The translations under genes were made by a program, and so were the position numbers. Below the pieces are notes generated by a model that saw only the letters and a list, made by a program, of their open reading frames with translations, was not told where the DNA came from and did no database searches. A stretch of DNA of 64,000 nucleotides from Clostridiales bacterium. Lineage in GTDB: Bacteria; Bacillota; Clostridia; Monoglobales; WRBX01. Each line of letters starts with the position of its first letter. Position 1 is the first letter of the stretch. The stretch covers positions 1 through 64,000 of the forward strand of contig JAISIR010000007.1 in assembly GCA_031261985.1 (NCBI GenBank), written 5' to 3'. Positions 9,024 to 18,302 of the stretch are shown one piece after another.

Positions 9024-9362
9024 ATGCTTGATGATAAAATATCTTCTATAGTGAGTGCCGCAGATGATAGCAAAGGCGTTGAGCCTGCAGGCGATGGCGT
9101 TTCGTTTGGTGATATTGTATTGTCTAAAAACGGAAGGTTTGCGAATCATTATTTTGTTGTGTTAAAAGTAGAGGATAATTTTGTTTATATAGCAAATGGC
9201 AAAACGCGCAAGGTTGATAGCCCTAAAAAGAAGAAGATTAAACATATACAAGTTATAGGGAAATCCGAGCATATTACATCGAAAATGGCTAATGGCGAGA
9301 AGATAACCAATGCAGAAGTAAGACGGAGTTTGGCTAAGGCAAAAGGTGAAACTGACGAGTAA
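9024..9362 (+). CDS. KOW-domain RNA-binding protein
   Basis: The central part, FGDIVLSKNGRFANHYFVV...ANGKTRKVDSPKKKKIKHIQ, is the KOW/L14e-like module found in a small Firmicutes protein encoded between map and infA, thought to bind RNA or the ribosome. The start is uncertain. ATG 9024 has GGAG 7 nt upstream (112 aa), while GTG 8985 has GGAG 8 nt upstream (125 aa). The C-terminus is Lys-rich. Its position in the spc/alpha cluster agrees with a translation-related role. Confidence 0.8.
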   Translation: MLDDKISSIVSAADDSKGVEPAGDGVSFGDIVLSKNGRFANHYFVVLKVEDNFVYIANGKTRKVDSPKKKKIKHIQVIGKSEHITSKMANGEKITNAEVRRSLAKAKGETDE

Positions 9363-9461
9363 CTATTTATTGCGGGTTATGCGATTGGTGATAATTGAGA
9401 ATGTGTTTATAGCACTTAATATTTAAAATTCGATTTTTTATGATAAAATGCCAAAAAAGAC

Positions 9462-9490
9462 TTGACAAAAGTCAAAAAGTATGATACAAT
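9462..9490 (+). promoter_or_regulatory. Sigma-A promoter of infA/alpha operon
   Basis: TTGACA at 9462-9467 and TACAAT at 9485-9490 are separated by 17 bp. It lies about 90 bp before infA and marks a new transcription start for infA-rpmJ-rpsM-rpsK-rpsD-rpoA-rplQ. Confidence 0.75.
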
Positions 9491-9578
9491 TCATAATCTA
9501 GGGGTTAATGTTTTTATGCTTAAAAAGCGTTGCTTACTTTAACCTTGTGTTACTTATCTTCGTTTGGAGTGGTAATTT

Positions 9579-9812
9579 ATGCCAAAAGGCGATGCGATTG
9601 AAGTCGAGGGTAAAGTTATAGATGCTTTGCCTAATGCTACTTTTCGTGTAGAACTTAAAAACGGTCATGTAATTTTGGCGCATATTTCTGGTAAGTTACG
9701 TAGTAATTTCATCAGGATTTTACAGGGTGACCCTGTGACGGTAGAGATGTCGCCTTACGATTTAACTAAGGGGCGCATTACGTGGCGTGGTGCTAAGAAG
9801 AAAAAAGATTAA
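9579..9812 (+). CDS. infA: Translation initiation factor IF-1
   Basis: IF-1 binds the 30S A site during initiation. The 77-aa OB-fold protein reads [20 protein letters not shown]...[33 protein letters not shown], close to the family norm of 72 aa. GGAG lies about 10 nt before the ATG. It is the first gene after the promoter at 9462-9490 and is followed by rpmJ, as in other Firmicutes. Confidence 0.96.
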   Translation: MPKGDAIEVEGKVIDALPNATFRVELKNGHVILAHISGKLRSNFIRILQGDPVTVEMSPYDLTKGRITWRGAKKKKD

Positions 9813-9891
9813 CTTGTAAACGCATTGGTGTTTAGAACAGCATATATATTATGACATACAGAATTTTAGTTGTAAAAAAGGAAGATTTAAA

Positions 9892-10005
9892 ATGAAAGTT
9901 CGTCCATCTGTTAAAAAAATTTGCGATAAATGCAAAGTAATAAAGCGTCATGGCAAGGTTATGGTTATCTGCGAGAACCCTAAACATAAGCAGAAGCAGG
10001 GGTAA
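9892..10005 (+). CDS. rpmJ: 50S ribosomal protein L36
   Basis: This 37-aa reading frame reads [20 protein letters not shown] and ends in KQKQG. It has the zinc ligands Cys11, Cys14, Cys27 and His32, so it is the zinc-containing L36. It sits between infA and rpsM as expected. Confidence 0.96.
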   Translation: MKVRPSVKKICDKCKVIKRHGKVMVICENPKHKQKQG

Positions 10006-10059
10006 TTGCGTTTGTTTTAGATAGGTTTTAGTAGTATCGATTTTTAGGAGGAATTATAA

Positions 10060-10428
10060 ATGGCACGTATTGCCGGGAGAGATTTACCCAAAGAAAAACG
10101 CGTTGCGTATGGTCTAGCAGCATCAATATATGGGATAGGGATTCCTACAGCGTTAAAGGTTGTAGATGATTGTGGGATAGACCAAGCGACTAGGTGTAAA
10201 GATTTAACGCCAGATGAAGAGGCTAAGCTACGCACCGAGATTGCTAAGTATAATGTAGAAGGCGATTTAAAACGTGAAGTTAACTTAAACATTAAGCGTT
10301 TGATAGAAATCGGTACTTATCGTGGGATTCGTCATAGACGTGGGCTTCCTGTTCGTGGGCAAAGGACAAAGACTAATGCTCGTACACGCAAAGGGCCTAG
10401 GCGTACCGTGGCTAATAAAAAGAAGTAA
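10060..10428 (+). CDS. rpsM: 30S ribosomal protein S13
   Basis: S13 is in the 30S head and contacts the 50S subunit. The protein is 122 aa, starting [19 protein letters not shown], with the C-terminal [29 protein letters not shown] tail. AGGAGG precedes the ATG by 9 nt. It is in the alpha operon. Confidence 0.96.
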   Translation: MARIAGRDLPKEKRVAYGLAASIYGIGIPTALKVVDDCGIDQATRCKDLTPDEEAKLRTEIAKYNVEGDLKREVNLNIKRLIEIGTYRGIRHRRGLPVRGQRTKTNARTRKGPRRTVANKKK

Positions 10429-10579
10429 AATAGTGTAGGTGTGTACTTTTGCATGGAGGATTGCAAGAGTGCGATAGACTGTTTTGTAATATAAAATTAT
10501 TTGTTTTAGGTTAATCGACTAATAACGTTAATCGAGTGGCTTAAAAATTGAAACATTTAGAGAGTGAGTGTAGTATCTA

Positions 10580-10978
10580 ATGGCAACAACTACTAAAAAA
10601 ACCACAAGGAAAAAGCGCGTAAATAAGCAGGTCTCTAAAGGGCAAGTGCATATTTATAGTACTTTTAATAATACACATGTAACAATTACCGACGAAAAAG
10701 GAAACACTCTTAGCTGGGCAACAGCAGGGGAGGAGTTTACAGGTTCGCGTAAGAGTACACCTTTTGCAGCTCAAAAAGCTACAGATAAAGCCATCGCTTC
10801 GGCGTTGGGGGTGTCTAAAGGGTTTAACGAGGTTGAGGTTTTTGTTAAAGGACCAGGGCCAGGGCGCGAAGCGGCTATCCGTGCAATCCAAGCAGCAGGC
10901 TTAACGGTTACGCTTATTAAAGACGTAACACCTATACCTCATAATGGTTGCCGTCCACCTAAACGTAGGCGTGTGTGA
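10580..10978 (+). CDS. rpsK: 30S ribosomal protein S11
   Basis: S11 lies in the platform of the 30S subunit. The 132-aa protein contains [39 protein letters not shown] and the terminal [16 protein letters not shown]. Its Shine-Dalgarno (GAGTGAG) is weaker than its neighbours'. A 151-bp spacer separates it from rpsM. Confidence 0.96.
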   Translation: MATTTKKTTRKKRVNKQVSKGQVHIYSTFNNTHVTITDEKGNTLSWATAGEEFTGSRKSTPFAAQKATDKAIASALGVSKGFNEVEVFVKGPGPGREAAIRAIQAAGLTVTLIKDVTPIPHNGCRPPKRRRV

Positions 10979-11128
10979 TGTGTTTTTAATTTAGTAAGTG
11001 TGCTATAAAATATAGATTTTATTTGTGCGAAGTAGGGTATGGCAAGCTACATATCAAAAGGATATAGAGAGGGCTATCCCCAAAAAGAGGAAGATTAATC
11101 CTAAATTTTGTAATCGGGAGAGAAAGAA

Positions 11129-11758
11129 ATGGCTAGATATAGAGGACCAAGTTGCCGTCGTTGTAGGCGAGAAGGGCAAAAATTGTTTTTAAAAGGAGAG
11201 CGTTGTTATACCGAAAAATGCCCTCTTATAAAACGTGCTTATGCTCCGGGTCAACATGGTCAGGGTAGGCGCAAGCTATCGGAATATGGCATGCAGTTGC
11301 GTGAAAAGCAAAAGGCTAAGCGTTATTATGGTATTTTAGAGAGCCAATTTGCTAAGTATTTTGAGATGGCTAATAAAAAGAAAACCGGTATCACCGGTGA
11401 GAACTTATTACAGATACTAGAGACTCGTCTTGATAACGTTGTATATCGTTTAGGGTTTGCTACATCCCGCGCAGAGGCACGTCAAATGGTATTGCACCGT
11501 CATTTTACACTTAATGGCAAGGTGGCAAATATTCCATCTATTATTGTAAAAGTTGGCGATACTATTGCGTTGCGTGAGAAGAGCCTTGCTAGTGAGCGTG
11601 TTAAACGTGTATTAGAGATTACCGAGTCACGTGCTATACCTACATGGCTTGATACCGATAAAAATGCACATTCTGGTTCGGTTGTTAGGTTGCCAGAGCG
11701 TACCGATGTTGATATTGATATTAAAGAACATTTAATCGTTGAGTTGTATTCTAAATAA
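11129..11758 (+). CDS. rpsD: 30S ribosomal protein S4
   Basis: S4 nucleates 30S assembly and autoregulates in many bacteria. It has the N-terminal zinc module (Cys9, Cys12, Cys26, Cys31 in CRRCRREGQ...CYTEKC) and the S4 RNA-binding domain ([34 protein letters not shown]). Length 209 aa is normal. GGGAGAG precedes the ATG. It is followed by a repeat-rich spacer before rpoA. Confidence 0.96.
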   Translation: MARYRGPSCRRCRREGQKLFLKGERCYTEKCPLIKRAYAPGQHGQGRRKLSEYGMQLREKQKAKRYYGILESQFAKYFEMANKKKTGITGENLLQILETRLDNVVYRLGFATSRAEARQMVLHRHFTLNGKVANIPSIIVKVGDTIALREKSLASERVKRVLEITESRAIPTWLDTDKNAHSGSVVRLPERTDVDIDIKEHLIVELYSK

Positions 11759-11760
11759 TA

Positions 11761-11832
11761 GCTGAGTTGGCTGTTAATTAGTTGGCTGATTAGTTGATTG
11801 GTGATTGATTGATTAATTGATTAATAAAATCA
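11761..11832. repeat. Imperfect simple repeat (TTGGCTGATTAG / TTGATTGAT)
   Basis: The spacer after rpsD begins with reiterations of TTGGCTG(A/T)T and TTGATTGAT up to about 11830. No gene is present. It is one of several short-repeat expansions in the spacers of this ribosomal cluster. Confidence 0.6.
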
Positions 11833-11957
11833 GGCAATGAACTGTAATTGTTGCATGTTTATAGATAGACAAAACGACGGATTTTTTGTGAATTTATCGA
11901 TATATGTTATTATAAAAAATTATATTAGCTATATCCAAGGAATAGGTGAAGCGAATA

Positions 11958-12920
11958 GTGAGTGTATTAAACATAGAGCGTCCAAAAGTTGAAATAACCG
12001 AGATTAATGAGAGCAAGACGTATGGGCAATTTGTAGTCGAGCCGTTAGAACGCGGATTTGGGACTACGATTGGTAATGCTTTGCGTCGAGTTTTATTATC
12101 ATCTATACCCGGTGTGGCGGCTAGTTACATAAAGATAGATGGCGTGCTGCACGAGTTTTCTACTGTTCCAGGTGTTAAGGAAGACGTAACTGATATTGTC
12201 CTTAATATTAAGAACTTGGCGTTAAAAATTGTCGGTGCAGAAACTAGCAAGACTATTTATATCGACGCCGAGGGCGAAGGTGAAGTTTGCGCGCGTGATA
12301 TTAAGGCAGATGCTGATGTAGAAATTATCAACCCAGACATGCACATTGCAACGCTTAATAAAGATGCAAGGTTATATATAGAAATTGGTGTAAATCAAGG
12401 CAGAGGGTATGTGGCTGCTGATAAAAACAAAGAGGAATTGCAGCCAGAGATTGGGATTATTCCTATCGATTCTATATATTCGCCGATTCGTAAGGTTAAT
12501 TATTACACCGAAGATACTCGTGTAGGTCAAGTGACGGATTATGACAAACTTGTGCTTCAGGTATGGACGGATGGGACTATCGCACCAGATGAGGCGTTGA
12601 GTATTGCGGCAGGGATTTTGCATCAGCATATAGAGTTGTTTACATCTTTAGTAGAGATGCCATTGCCAATTACGCCAGAAATTGCGCCTATAGACCAAGA
12701 CAATCCTGATAAAGAGATTTTAGAAATGGTAATAGAAGAGATGGATTTATCTGTTCGTTCGTATAATTGTTTGAAACGTGCGGGGATAAATACCGTTGGC
12801 GATTTAACTACTAAAACAGAAGATGACATGATGAAGGTTCGTAATTTGGGTAGAAAGTCGTTAGAAGAAGTTATATATAAATTGCATCAGATGGGGTTGG
12901 ATTTACAACCGATAGAGTAA
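11958..12920 (+). CDS. rpoA: RNA polymerase alpha subunit
   Basis: Alpha assembles RNA polymerase through its N-terminal domain ([22 protein letters not shown]) and contacts UP elements and activators through its C-terminal domain ([21 protein letters not shown]...[10 protein letters not shown]). The family starts within a few residues of IERPK, so GTG 11958 (320 aa) with AGGTGA 8 nt upstream is preferred. GTG 11946 is also in frame but has no room for a ribosome-binding site. The CTD is the reference for comparing the alpha-CTD-like modules in the 668-aa protein at 19675-21681. Confidence 0.95.
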   Translation: MSVLNIERPKVEITEINESKTYGQFVVEPLERGFGTTIGNALRRVLLSSIPGVAASYIKIDGVLHEFSTVPGVKEDVTDIVLNIKNLALKIVGAETSKTIYIDAEGEGEVCARDIKADADVEIINPDMHIATLNKDARLYIEIGVNQGRGYVAADKNKEELQPEIGIIPIDSIYSPIRKVNYYTEDTRVGQVTDYDKLVLQVWTDGTIAPDEALSIAAGILHQHIELFTSLVEMPLPITPEIAPIDQDNPDKEILEMVIEEMDLSVRSYNCLKRAGINTVGDLTTKTEDDMMKVRNLGRKSLEEVIYKLHQMGLDLQPIE

Positions 12921-13046
12921 CGTGGCAGTTGTAGGAAAGACAACGGGTTCTGGGAAAGTTTAAGGGCTGTTGAGAAATCTAGGACTGTTGGGAAATTTAG
13001 AGATTACAAGAAATGCTAAGCAATTGCAAGAAAGGGAATTTTGATT

Positions 13047-13385
13047 ATGTGGAATAGAAAATTAGGAAGACCTACCGCGCATAGAAAATCTATGTTGCGT
13101 TCGCTTACGACATCCTTCCTTGATAAAGGTAAAATTGTTACTACTCATATGCGTGCTAAGGAATTACAACGCATGGCAGAGAAAATGATTACTTTGGCTA
13201 AAAAAGGCGGGCTGGCTAATTATCGTCGCGCGCTTGCGTATATTACTGTTGAAGATGTTGCTAAGAAGGTATTTGACGAGTATGCGCCTAAGTATGCAGA
13301 CCGAAACGGTGGGTATACTCGTGTGCTAAAGCTTGGACCACGTCAGGGTGATGGTGCCGAGATGGCGGTTATAGAGTTAGTATAA
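13047..13385 (+). CDS. rplQ: 50S ribosomal protein L17
   Basis: L17 lies near the exit tunnel. The 112-aa product begins [20 protein letters not shown] and ends with ...[15 protein letters not shown], complete for the bacterial short form. ATG 13047 is preferred over an in-frame TTG at 13041 because it has AGGG about 10 nt upstream. It is the last gene of the alpha operon. The 126-bp spacer before it repeats CTGTTGGGAAAT-like words. Confidence 0.95.
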   Translation: MWNRKLGRPTAHRKSMLRSLTTSFLDKGKIVTTHMRAKELQRMAEKMITLAKKGGLANYRRALAYITVEDVAKKVFDEYAPKYADRNGGYTRVLKLGPRQGDGAEMAVIELV

Positions 13386-13420
13386 AGGTTTCATTTAATA
13401 TAGTTGAGAGATTACAAAAA

Positions 13421-13500
13421 AGGCAAGCATGGCTGTCGGCTTAAGGGGAACGCACAAAGCTTTGCGCGATGGCTCTAGGTAGATGCGTGCTTGCTGTTTT
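13421..13500 (+). terminator. Candidate alpha-operon terminator or structured RNA
   Basis: GCAAGCA (13423-13429) pairs with TGCTTGC (13488-13494), followed by TGTTTT. The 58-nt loop contains a second possible hairpin around CGCACAAAGCTTTGCGCG. Its position after rplQ suits a terminator. The compound fold is unusual, so a small RNA is an alternative. Confidence 0.4.
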
Positions 13501-13526
13501 GATATATTATCAATACACTATAATAG

Positions 13527-13601
13527 GGCCCCTTGGTCAAGCGGTTAAGACATCGCCCTTTCACGGCGGAAACACGAGTTCGATTCTCGTAGGGGTCACC
13601 A
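13527..13601 (+). tRNA. tRNA-Glu (TTC anticodon)
   Basis: A cloverleaf can be drawn: acceptor GGCCCCT with AGGGGTC, anticodon stem TCGCC/GGCGG around loop CTTTCAC (anticodon TTC), T loop TTCGATT, discriminator A and encoded CCA at 13599-13601. A TATAAT ends only 2 nt before the tRNA, too close to be its promoter, so it may be read from upstream. Confidence 0.93.
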
Positions 13602-13740
13602 AAACTTTGCCCGTGGCAAAGAGATAAAAACTAAAAGATAAAAGTGAAAAGAAATTGAAGCTTTTCTTGCGAAAAGCATTTTAGAGGCAAAGTTTTGTAC
13701 TTTTCTCTTTTCATTTTTCACTTTTCACTTTTCACTAAAA
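13602..13740. repeat. tRNA-associated hairpin plus TTTCACT tract
   Basis: AAAACTTTGCC (about 13602-13612) is inverted as GGCAAAGTTTT (about 13694-13704), with an inner stem GCTTTTC/GAAAAGC. Then come GTACTTTTCT and repeats of TTTCACT. The same order (hairpin ending GGTTTT, then GTACTTTT, then TTTCACT repeats) follows tRNA-Gln on the minus strand at 31850-31933. It may be a terminator-like element that spread with tRNAs. Confidence 0.55.
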
Positions 13741-13785
13741 TAACTTTCCTTGCATTCCTTGCAAGGTTTTTTTATTTCCCCAAGA

Positions 13786-13827
13786 ATTAACGCAAATTTA
13801 ACATAACCCCCTTTTTTACACTTGAAA
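13786..13827 (+). promoter_or_regulatory. TTTAACA-type box, possibly orphaned
   Basis: TTAACG-N5-TTAACA (box 13786-13806) matches the boxes found at seven other sites. TTGAAA lies exactly 15 nt after it at 13822-13827, as at the others, but no -10 follows at 17 bp. The flank TTTTTTACACTTGAA is shared with the box at 21734-21770. The active promoter of the next gene is probably the consensus one at 13842-13870. Confidence 0.5.
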
Positions 13828-13841
13828 CTCTTCTTAAATTC

Positions 13842-13870
13842 TTGACAAACCCGAATATGCGTGATATAAT
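13842..13870 (+). promoter_or_regulatory. Consensus promoter of the 161-aa membrane protein gene
   Basis: TTGACA (13842-13847) and TATAAT (13865-13870) with a 17-bp spacer. The predicted leader is about 135 nt and contains two inverted repeats: AGCCC/GGGCT (13897-13929) and GCTACC/GGTAGC (13939-13955). Confidence 0.75.
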
Positions 13871-14011
13871 TCAGGCATAATAAACTTAAATGTACAAGCC
13901 CCGATATTTATAGGTAGAAATTTTGGGCTCATTATAAAGCTACCCAAACGGTAGCAAAAAATTATAGTTATTGATCTATTTCTTTGCTAATCGAAAGGAT
14001 ATACATAAATA

Positions 14012-14497
14012 ATGGGTAATAAACTAGATTTTGAAAAAATGAAAAATATTGGTCTGCCGGCAACCGAAAGAAAGGCAATGTTACCCTCTGTTGAGTGGAC
14101 GATTTATGGGTTTATTGCAGTTTCTACTATTATAATAATGTATAAAGTATCGTCTGCAGAGGGGCAGGAATTTTCTCTATATATTAATATGATTATGTTA
14201 GTATATCTTTTTTCTGGTTTCTCTTTATTTAGTTCGTGGTTTATGCATAACACTGGTAAGGCAACTTTTTACAAAGATAGTATAATGATAAACGGAACAA
14301 AATATGATAAATCCTTGTTTTTATATGTTTCATATTTACTATGCACCAGATTTGTTAATTATTCTCGCGTTTATGGAAGACGAGATGAATTTTCTATTTT
14401 AATAAAATTCAAGCTCAAGAGTGGGGAGACGTTTTATAGCGAAATAGACCAGAATTACTTTAATAGTAAGATTAAACCTTATAAAATTAAACGTTAG
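14012..14497 (+). CDS. Unknown two-TM membrane protein
   Basis: I do not recognise this 161-aa protein. Two hydrophobic segments, about residues 29-46 (WTIYGFIAVSTIIIMYKV) and 57-77, are followed by a polar, beta-rich C-terminal part with ILIKFKLKSGETFYSEID. That layout resembles small bacterial PH-like membrane proteins, but only as a shape. AAAGGA lies upstream of the ATG. It has its own promoter and a strong terminator, so it is monocistronic. Confidence 0.6.
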   Translation: MGNKLDFEKMKNIGLPATERKAMLPSVEWTIYGFIAVSTIIIMYKVSSAEGQEFSLYINMIMLVYLFSGFSLFSSWFMHNTGKATFYKDSIMINGTKYDKSLFLYVSYLLCTRFVNYSRVYGRRDEFSILIKFKLKSGETFYSEIDQNYFNSKIKPYKIKR

Positions 14498-14539
14498 ACG
14501 CAGAATTATTTCGATATTTTATGACTGAATAATATTAAT

Positions 14540-14573
14540 CGAGTTGTTATATGATAACAGCTCGGTTTTTCTT
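14540..14573 (+). terminator. Intrinsic terminator
   Basis: CGAGTTGTTAT (14540-14550) pairs with ATAACAGCTCG (14554-14564) with one G-U pair and a 3-nt loop, followed by GTTTTTC. It ends the 14012-14497 transcript just before the promoter of the AAA+ gene. Confidence 0.85.
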
Positions 14574-14582
14574 TTTAAACCC

Positions 14583-14611
14583 TTGACAAAGCTGCACAAT
14601 AGTGATATAAT
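14583..14611 (+). promoter_or_regulatory. Consensus promoter of the MoxR-vWA operon
   Basis: TTGACA (14583-14588), 17 bp, TATAAT (14606-14611). The transcript would start about 25 nt before the ATG, with AGGGGGAG as ribosome-binding site. Confidence 0.8.
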
Positions 14612-14644
14612 GCAGATATAAAATCAAGGGGGAGCAAATGCTTT

Positions 14645-16177
14645 ATGAGCGAAGCAACTTTAGCACTAAGTGCAAACCAGAATTTAGCACTAAGTACAAG
14701 GCAGAATATATCAATAAATAAGCAAGACTTAGACGATTTTAATAAAAAATTTAATGATCTAGGATATTTTTTTAGTAGTCAAACCGTTCTTCAACAGATT
14801 TTTCTTACTCTAAATTTTTATAATCTACAACGCAAAGGGCTTTCGGGCGTGCTTTTAGCAGGCGAGCCAGGCGTTGGTAAATCTTTTTTAGCCGAAGTTC
14901 TATCAAAAGTGGCAGGGTATGAGCTGCTTCAATATCAATGCACCGCCTCTACAACTGATGAGCAGCTTTTTGCTACCATCAGTCCTGTTGGCGTTGTTAC
15001 TCGTAACGAAGAAGAAATGATTAAAAAAGGTATTCTTACGCAAGCGATTGACAGAGCTAATAATGGTGAAAAAATTGTCCTTTTAATTGACGAGATAGAT
15101 AAAGCTAACGAGAATATTGACCCATATTTTTTAACTTTTATGCAAGATGCTTTTTGTTTCACTCCTGAATTTGGAGCTAAACAAGTGGATAATGACAAGC
15201 GCGAGAACTTAATTGTTATTGTCTGCAAGAATAAGTGGAGAGAGCTAGACGGGTCGCTGCTTAGAAGGTTAAGGCGCGTAGAACTTGAATTGCCGACAGC
15301 CGAGAGCATGCAAAGAATAGTCGATTTTAGTGGCGATAACTACGACCCTGCTATGCGTAAAATTGCCCTTATTCTCTATGCGCATATGCGTAAGGAAAGA
15401 GAGAGTTTTTCGCGTGTGGCGACGGCGCAAGAGATTATAAATGCGCTAAACGATGATATTTTGCTTGAAAAAATAGAAGCGAGTGCAGCCGACCGTTTGT
15501 TTAGCTTGCTTAATTGGTTTTCTAATAATCATGATGCTGATTTTGAGAACCTTTGTAAAGTAATTAAAGATTTCGCTAAATTTGATATAACTTCTGAGTT
15601 TAAGCCTGGGTTTGAACCTGTTCTTAACTTAACTTCAGAAGAAAGCGAGCGTTTGTTAAACCCTTATGGCGAGTTTTTTAAAGAAGTCTTTAGAGTTATT
15701 CAAAGCAATCTTACAACTTATTATGCAACCAATGGGAACAACCCTAAATTAATAGGTATAGTAAAATATAGCGGGAATAATATAGATTTTAATATTCAGC
15801 AAAAGGAACTTACCTTTTTGCAAACTATTATTAACACAACGCCCGAGAAAGGGCTAGATAAAAGAATAAAAGTTGTAAATATGGCTGATGATGGACCGAA
15901 CTCGTGTTATATGGCAGCTGTTCCTGTGAAAACTTTTGATAGCAATTACTATTTGCTTTTTTCTAACCAGAAAAATATGAATACCGAGAAATTTATAACA
16001 GGCATGCGAACCATTTTGGGGCAGGAAGAGAAGAAAACGACCTTTTTTGCTGGAAAAGTTCAAGCGGTAGGTGGAAGTGATACAGGGTTCCATAATGCTA
16101 TGCTATCGGTTGAAGGGCTTGAGCCTAATGGCAATAATGCTAAATTCAACTTTTGGGGTAATGGAGGGGCGCGTTAA
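14645..16177 (+). CDS. MoxR-type AAA+ ATPase
   Basis: AAA+ core: Walker A GEPGVGKS (residues 73-80), Walker B IVLLIDE (144-150), and the arginine-rich SLLRRLRRVEL segment (about 204-214). MoxR ATPases typically act as chaperone-like remodelers with a vWA partner, and the next gene, whose ATG follows this stop codon directly, encodes one. Residues 8-22 repeat LALSxxQN. The C-terminal 190 residues (about 320-510) are not recognisable and may be a specificity domain. The 510-aa length exceeds a minimal MoxR (about 330). The substrate is unknown. Confidence 0.8.
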   Translation: MSEATLALSANQNLALSTRQNISINKQDLDDFNKKFNDLGYFFSSQTVLQQIFLTLNFYNLQRKGLSGVLLAGEPGVGKSFLAEVLSKVAGYELLQYQCTASTTDEQLFATISPVGVVTRNEEEMIKKGILTQAIDRANNGEKIVLLIDEIDKANENIDPYFLTFMQDAFCFTPEFGAKQVDNDKRENLIVIVCKNKWRELDGSLLRRLRRVELELPTAESMQRIVDFSGDNYDPAMRKIALILYAHMRKERESFSRVATAQEIINALNDDILLEKIEASAADRLFSLLNWFSNNHDADFENLCKVIKDFAKFDITSEFKPGFEPVLNLTSEESERLLNPYGEFFKEVFRVIQSNLTTYYATNGNNPKLIGIVKYSGNNIDFNIQQKELTFLQTIINTTPEKGLDKRIKVVNMADDGPNSCYMAAVPVKTFDSNYYLLFSNQKNMNTEKFITGMRTILGQEEKKTTFFAGKVQAVGGSDTGFHNAMLSVEGLEPNGNNAKFNFWGNGGAR

Positions 16178-17671
16178 ATGATGAATAATAACGCTTCAAA
16201 CTCTAACCTTCAAACAAAAGCTAAACTTCAGGAAATTGCTGATTTACTTGAGGTTAATTTGAAAGCAAAGAAGAATAAACGAGTTTTTAATAAATTGAGA
16301 GCCAAGAAGCTTGAATTTAAAGGCGGTCAAGAGAAAGAAGGAACCGTTGACGAAGAAGATGCCTCGCAAAAATCTAAAAAAGAGAAAGCGCAAAAGCTGA
16401 CTAAAGAACAATTAGAGTATATAAGGAATCATGCTGACCAACCGCTTGATTGGAATAAGCTGGAAGAAATTAAGGAACAATGTCAACAGCCAAAGTTAGA
16501 GCTAGACGTCCAGTCTTCTGATGGGGAGTTTAGTTCTAGTGCGCAGGAACTTTTAGCAGATGCGTTAGAGGGGCAAGAGCTTGGCGAGGGAACACTTTCT
16601 GAAGAGGCACTAGAGGACACGCTCTCGAAGATATTGCAATATTTAGATGCAGAAACGTTAACTCAAATTTATAACAATGCAAAACCGAAAAGTAGTTCTA
16701 AGGGAAAATCGGATGAGAATGATTTTTATGATTTGCTTGACGAATTTAGGTCCACAGAAAAGCTTTCGTACAAAGATTATAAAAAGAACAAAGAAAGCAT
16801 GAATGATTTTGACAGCGACAATTACGATTTTGGCAGTGCGAAAATGGCACTTAAACATTACAAATTAACGCAAGAGCAGATTAACAAAGAGCTTTCTGAC
16901 TGGATTTTAAAAAGATTCGTTTCGCCTAACAACAATAGGTCAATAACATCTGATAAAATTGATTATTACAGGAAGCAATATGGCGATAGATATATGCACA
17001 AAAAGAAAATAGTAAAGGATTTTGCAATGGGCTTGGAATATCGGATTCCGAGAGATACCTACTCACATCCTTTTGAAAAACAGCACCCCCCTATTGCTAT
17101 TTATTTTGATATCTCTGGAAGTAATTATAACTCGATAGATATGTATGCAAAAATTGTATCTAAAATTATGAAGAAAAATGTTTCGGTGTATATTGGTGCC
17201 GAGCCTGTGTTTTTAAGCTGTCGTGCTAAAGGGGATACGTTGCCAGCTGAAGATATACTAGATTATTGCTCTAATCTTGCGTATAATGAGCCAGACGATG
17301 AGCTTGCAAAGTATTACGAATTTAAGCATTATAACTGGACGCATTTTGACGATTTAGTAGATGATGATAAAATTAAAACTTTAGTTTTGTTTACAGATTT
17401 TGATCGAGCGGAACATATAGCAAAGGCTAGTGAAAAATGTAATGTGTATTGGTTTTGTACAGAAATAAGAAATTCTAGGCATTGGGGCGGGCATGGAGTA
17501 AGGACGGAGTACCTTGACGATTTTAAAGGACACTTTATTGTTATAAACGAGGCTAATGACGCTTTGAAGTATTTGAAAAATGGATTTGATAATAAAGAGT
17601 ATGAAGAAAAAGAGCGCGCAAAGTATAAAGAACATATATTTGGTCAAAAGCAAAATGAAATGTTTAGATGA
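16178..17671 (+). CDS. vWA-domain protein, partner of the MoxR ATPase
   Basis: The C-terminal half has a von Willebrand A domain with MIDAS motif DISGS at residues 311-315 (after PPIAIYF) and a later TDFD in LVLFTDFD, consistent with metal-dependent partner binding. The first 200 residues are highly charged and probably disordered or coiled (Lys-rich to 80, acidic 110-160). ATG 16178 abuts the stop of the ATPase gene, and GGAGGGG within that gene's end serves it. CoxE/YehP-like vWA partners of MoxR are the closest known idea, but I cannot name a family. Confidence 0.75.
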   Translation: MMNNNASNSNLQTKAKLQEIADLLEVNLKAKKNKRVFNKLRAKKLEFKGGQEKEGTVDEEDASQKSKKEKAQKLTKEQLEYIRNHADQPLDWNKLEEIKEQCQQPKLELDVQSSDGEFSSSAQELLADALEGQELGEGTLSEEALEDTLSKILQYLDAETLTQIYNNAKPKSSSKGKSDENDFYDLLDEFRSTEKLSYKDYKKNKESMNDFDSDNYDFGSAKMALKHYKLTQEQINKELSDWILKRFVSPNNNRSITSDKIDYYRKQYGDRYMHKKKIVKDFAMGLEYRIPRDTYSHPFEKQHPPIAIYFDISGSNYNSIDMYAKIVSKIMKKNVSVYIGAEPVFLSCRAKGDTLPAEDILDYCSNLAYNEPDDELAKYYEFKHYNWTHFDDLVDDDKIKTLVLFTDFDRAEHIAKASEKCNVYWFCTEIRNSRHWGGHGVRTEYLDDFKGHFIVINEANDALKYLKNGFDNKEYEEKERAKYKEHIFGQKQNEMFR

Positions 17672-17686
17672 AAATGCAGCAATTGC

Positions 17687-17715
17687 TTGACAATTGCTAG
17701 GATTTATGGTAGTAT
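17687..17715 (+). promoter_or_regulatory. Promoter of the 17767-19664 gene pair
   Basis: TTGACA (17687-17692), 17 bp, TAGTAT (17710-17715), starting right after the vWA gene. The downstream pair is therefore probably also transcribed separately from the MoxR-vWA pair. Confidence 0.65.
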
Positions 17716-17766
17716 TTACTTGAGCGATTCACCGCAGGTGGTGGAAATATACTTAGGGGGAGAATT

Positions 17767-18264
17767 ATGTCTAGAAAAAGTTGGAGACGAGCATATAAAG
17801 AGAAATATGGAGTGACGCCAGAGGAGCGGAAGCAACTGGATTTAGCACGAAAAGCTAAAGAGGCTAATATGTCAGAGGATGACGAGCTAGAGAATTCTGC
17901 AAAACAAAGCACCATTCCTGGTGGGAATCACGGTGTAGGGACGCATTATGGTAGTCGAAAAATTGGCGGCGTTGAGTATGATATTTATTGTGCAAAGAAT
18001 TTAAAGAGAAGCAGGCGTGAGTTTGTTTTAGTCGGTTGGCAGAACGCGGCGGATGTTAAGGAACAAATTATACTCGGCACGGAAGAGCATCCTAAGTTAA
18101 TATACCTTAATGGAGTGCATGAAGTAAAGGCGACTTTTGACATACCGTTTGGGTACGAGCGCGAAGTGGGTAGTATTTTGTTTGATTGCAAGAGCTTAAA
18201 CGATGCTAAAGCTCAAATAGATAATCTTAAGCTAAGAGCGGTTACTAATACTAAGAGTTTTTAA
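17767..18264 (+). CDS. Unknown 165-aa protein
   Basis: Not recognised. The N-terminal 60 residues are charged and helical (KSWRRAYKEKYGVTPEERKQLDLARKAK), followed by a Gly/Ser linker (about 50-65) and a compact alpha/beta-looking domain from GGVEYDIYCAKN to the end. AGGGGGAG precedes the ATG. It is 38 nt from the next gene and in the same direction as the MoxR-vWA pair, suggesting a shared process. Confidence 0.55.
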   Translation: MSRKSWRRAYKEKYGVTPEERKQLDLARKAKEANMSEDDELENSAKQSTIPGGNHGVGTHYGSRKIGGVEYDIYCAKNLKRSRREFVLVGWQNAADVKEQIILGTEEHPKLIYLNGVHEVKATFDIPFGYEREVGSILFDCKSLNDAKAQIDNLKLRAVTNTKSF

Positions 18265-18302
18265 CTATCACATTTGAGTTGACAAAAATGGGGGAGAATA
18301 CC

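Noticed and set aside
13519-13524. TATAAT just before tRNA-Glu taken as its promoter
   Set aside because: It ends 2 nt before the mature tRNA and has no -35 at the proper distance.
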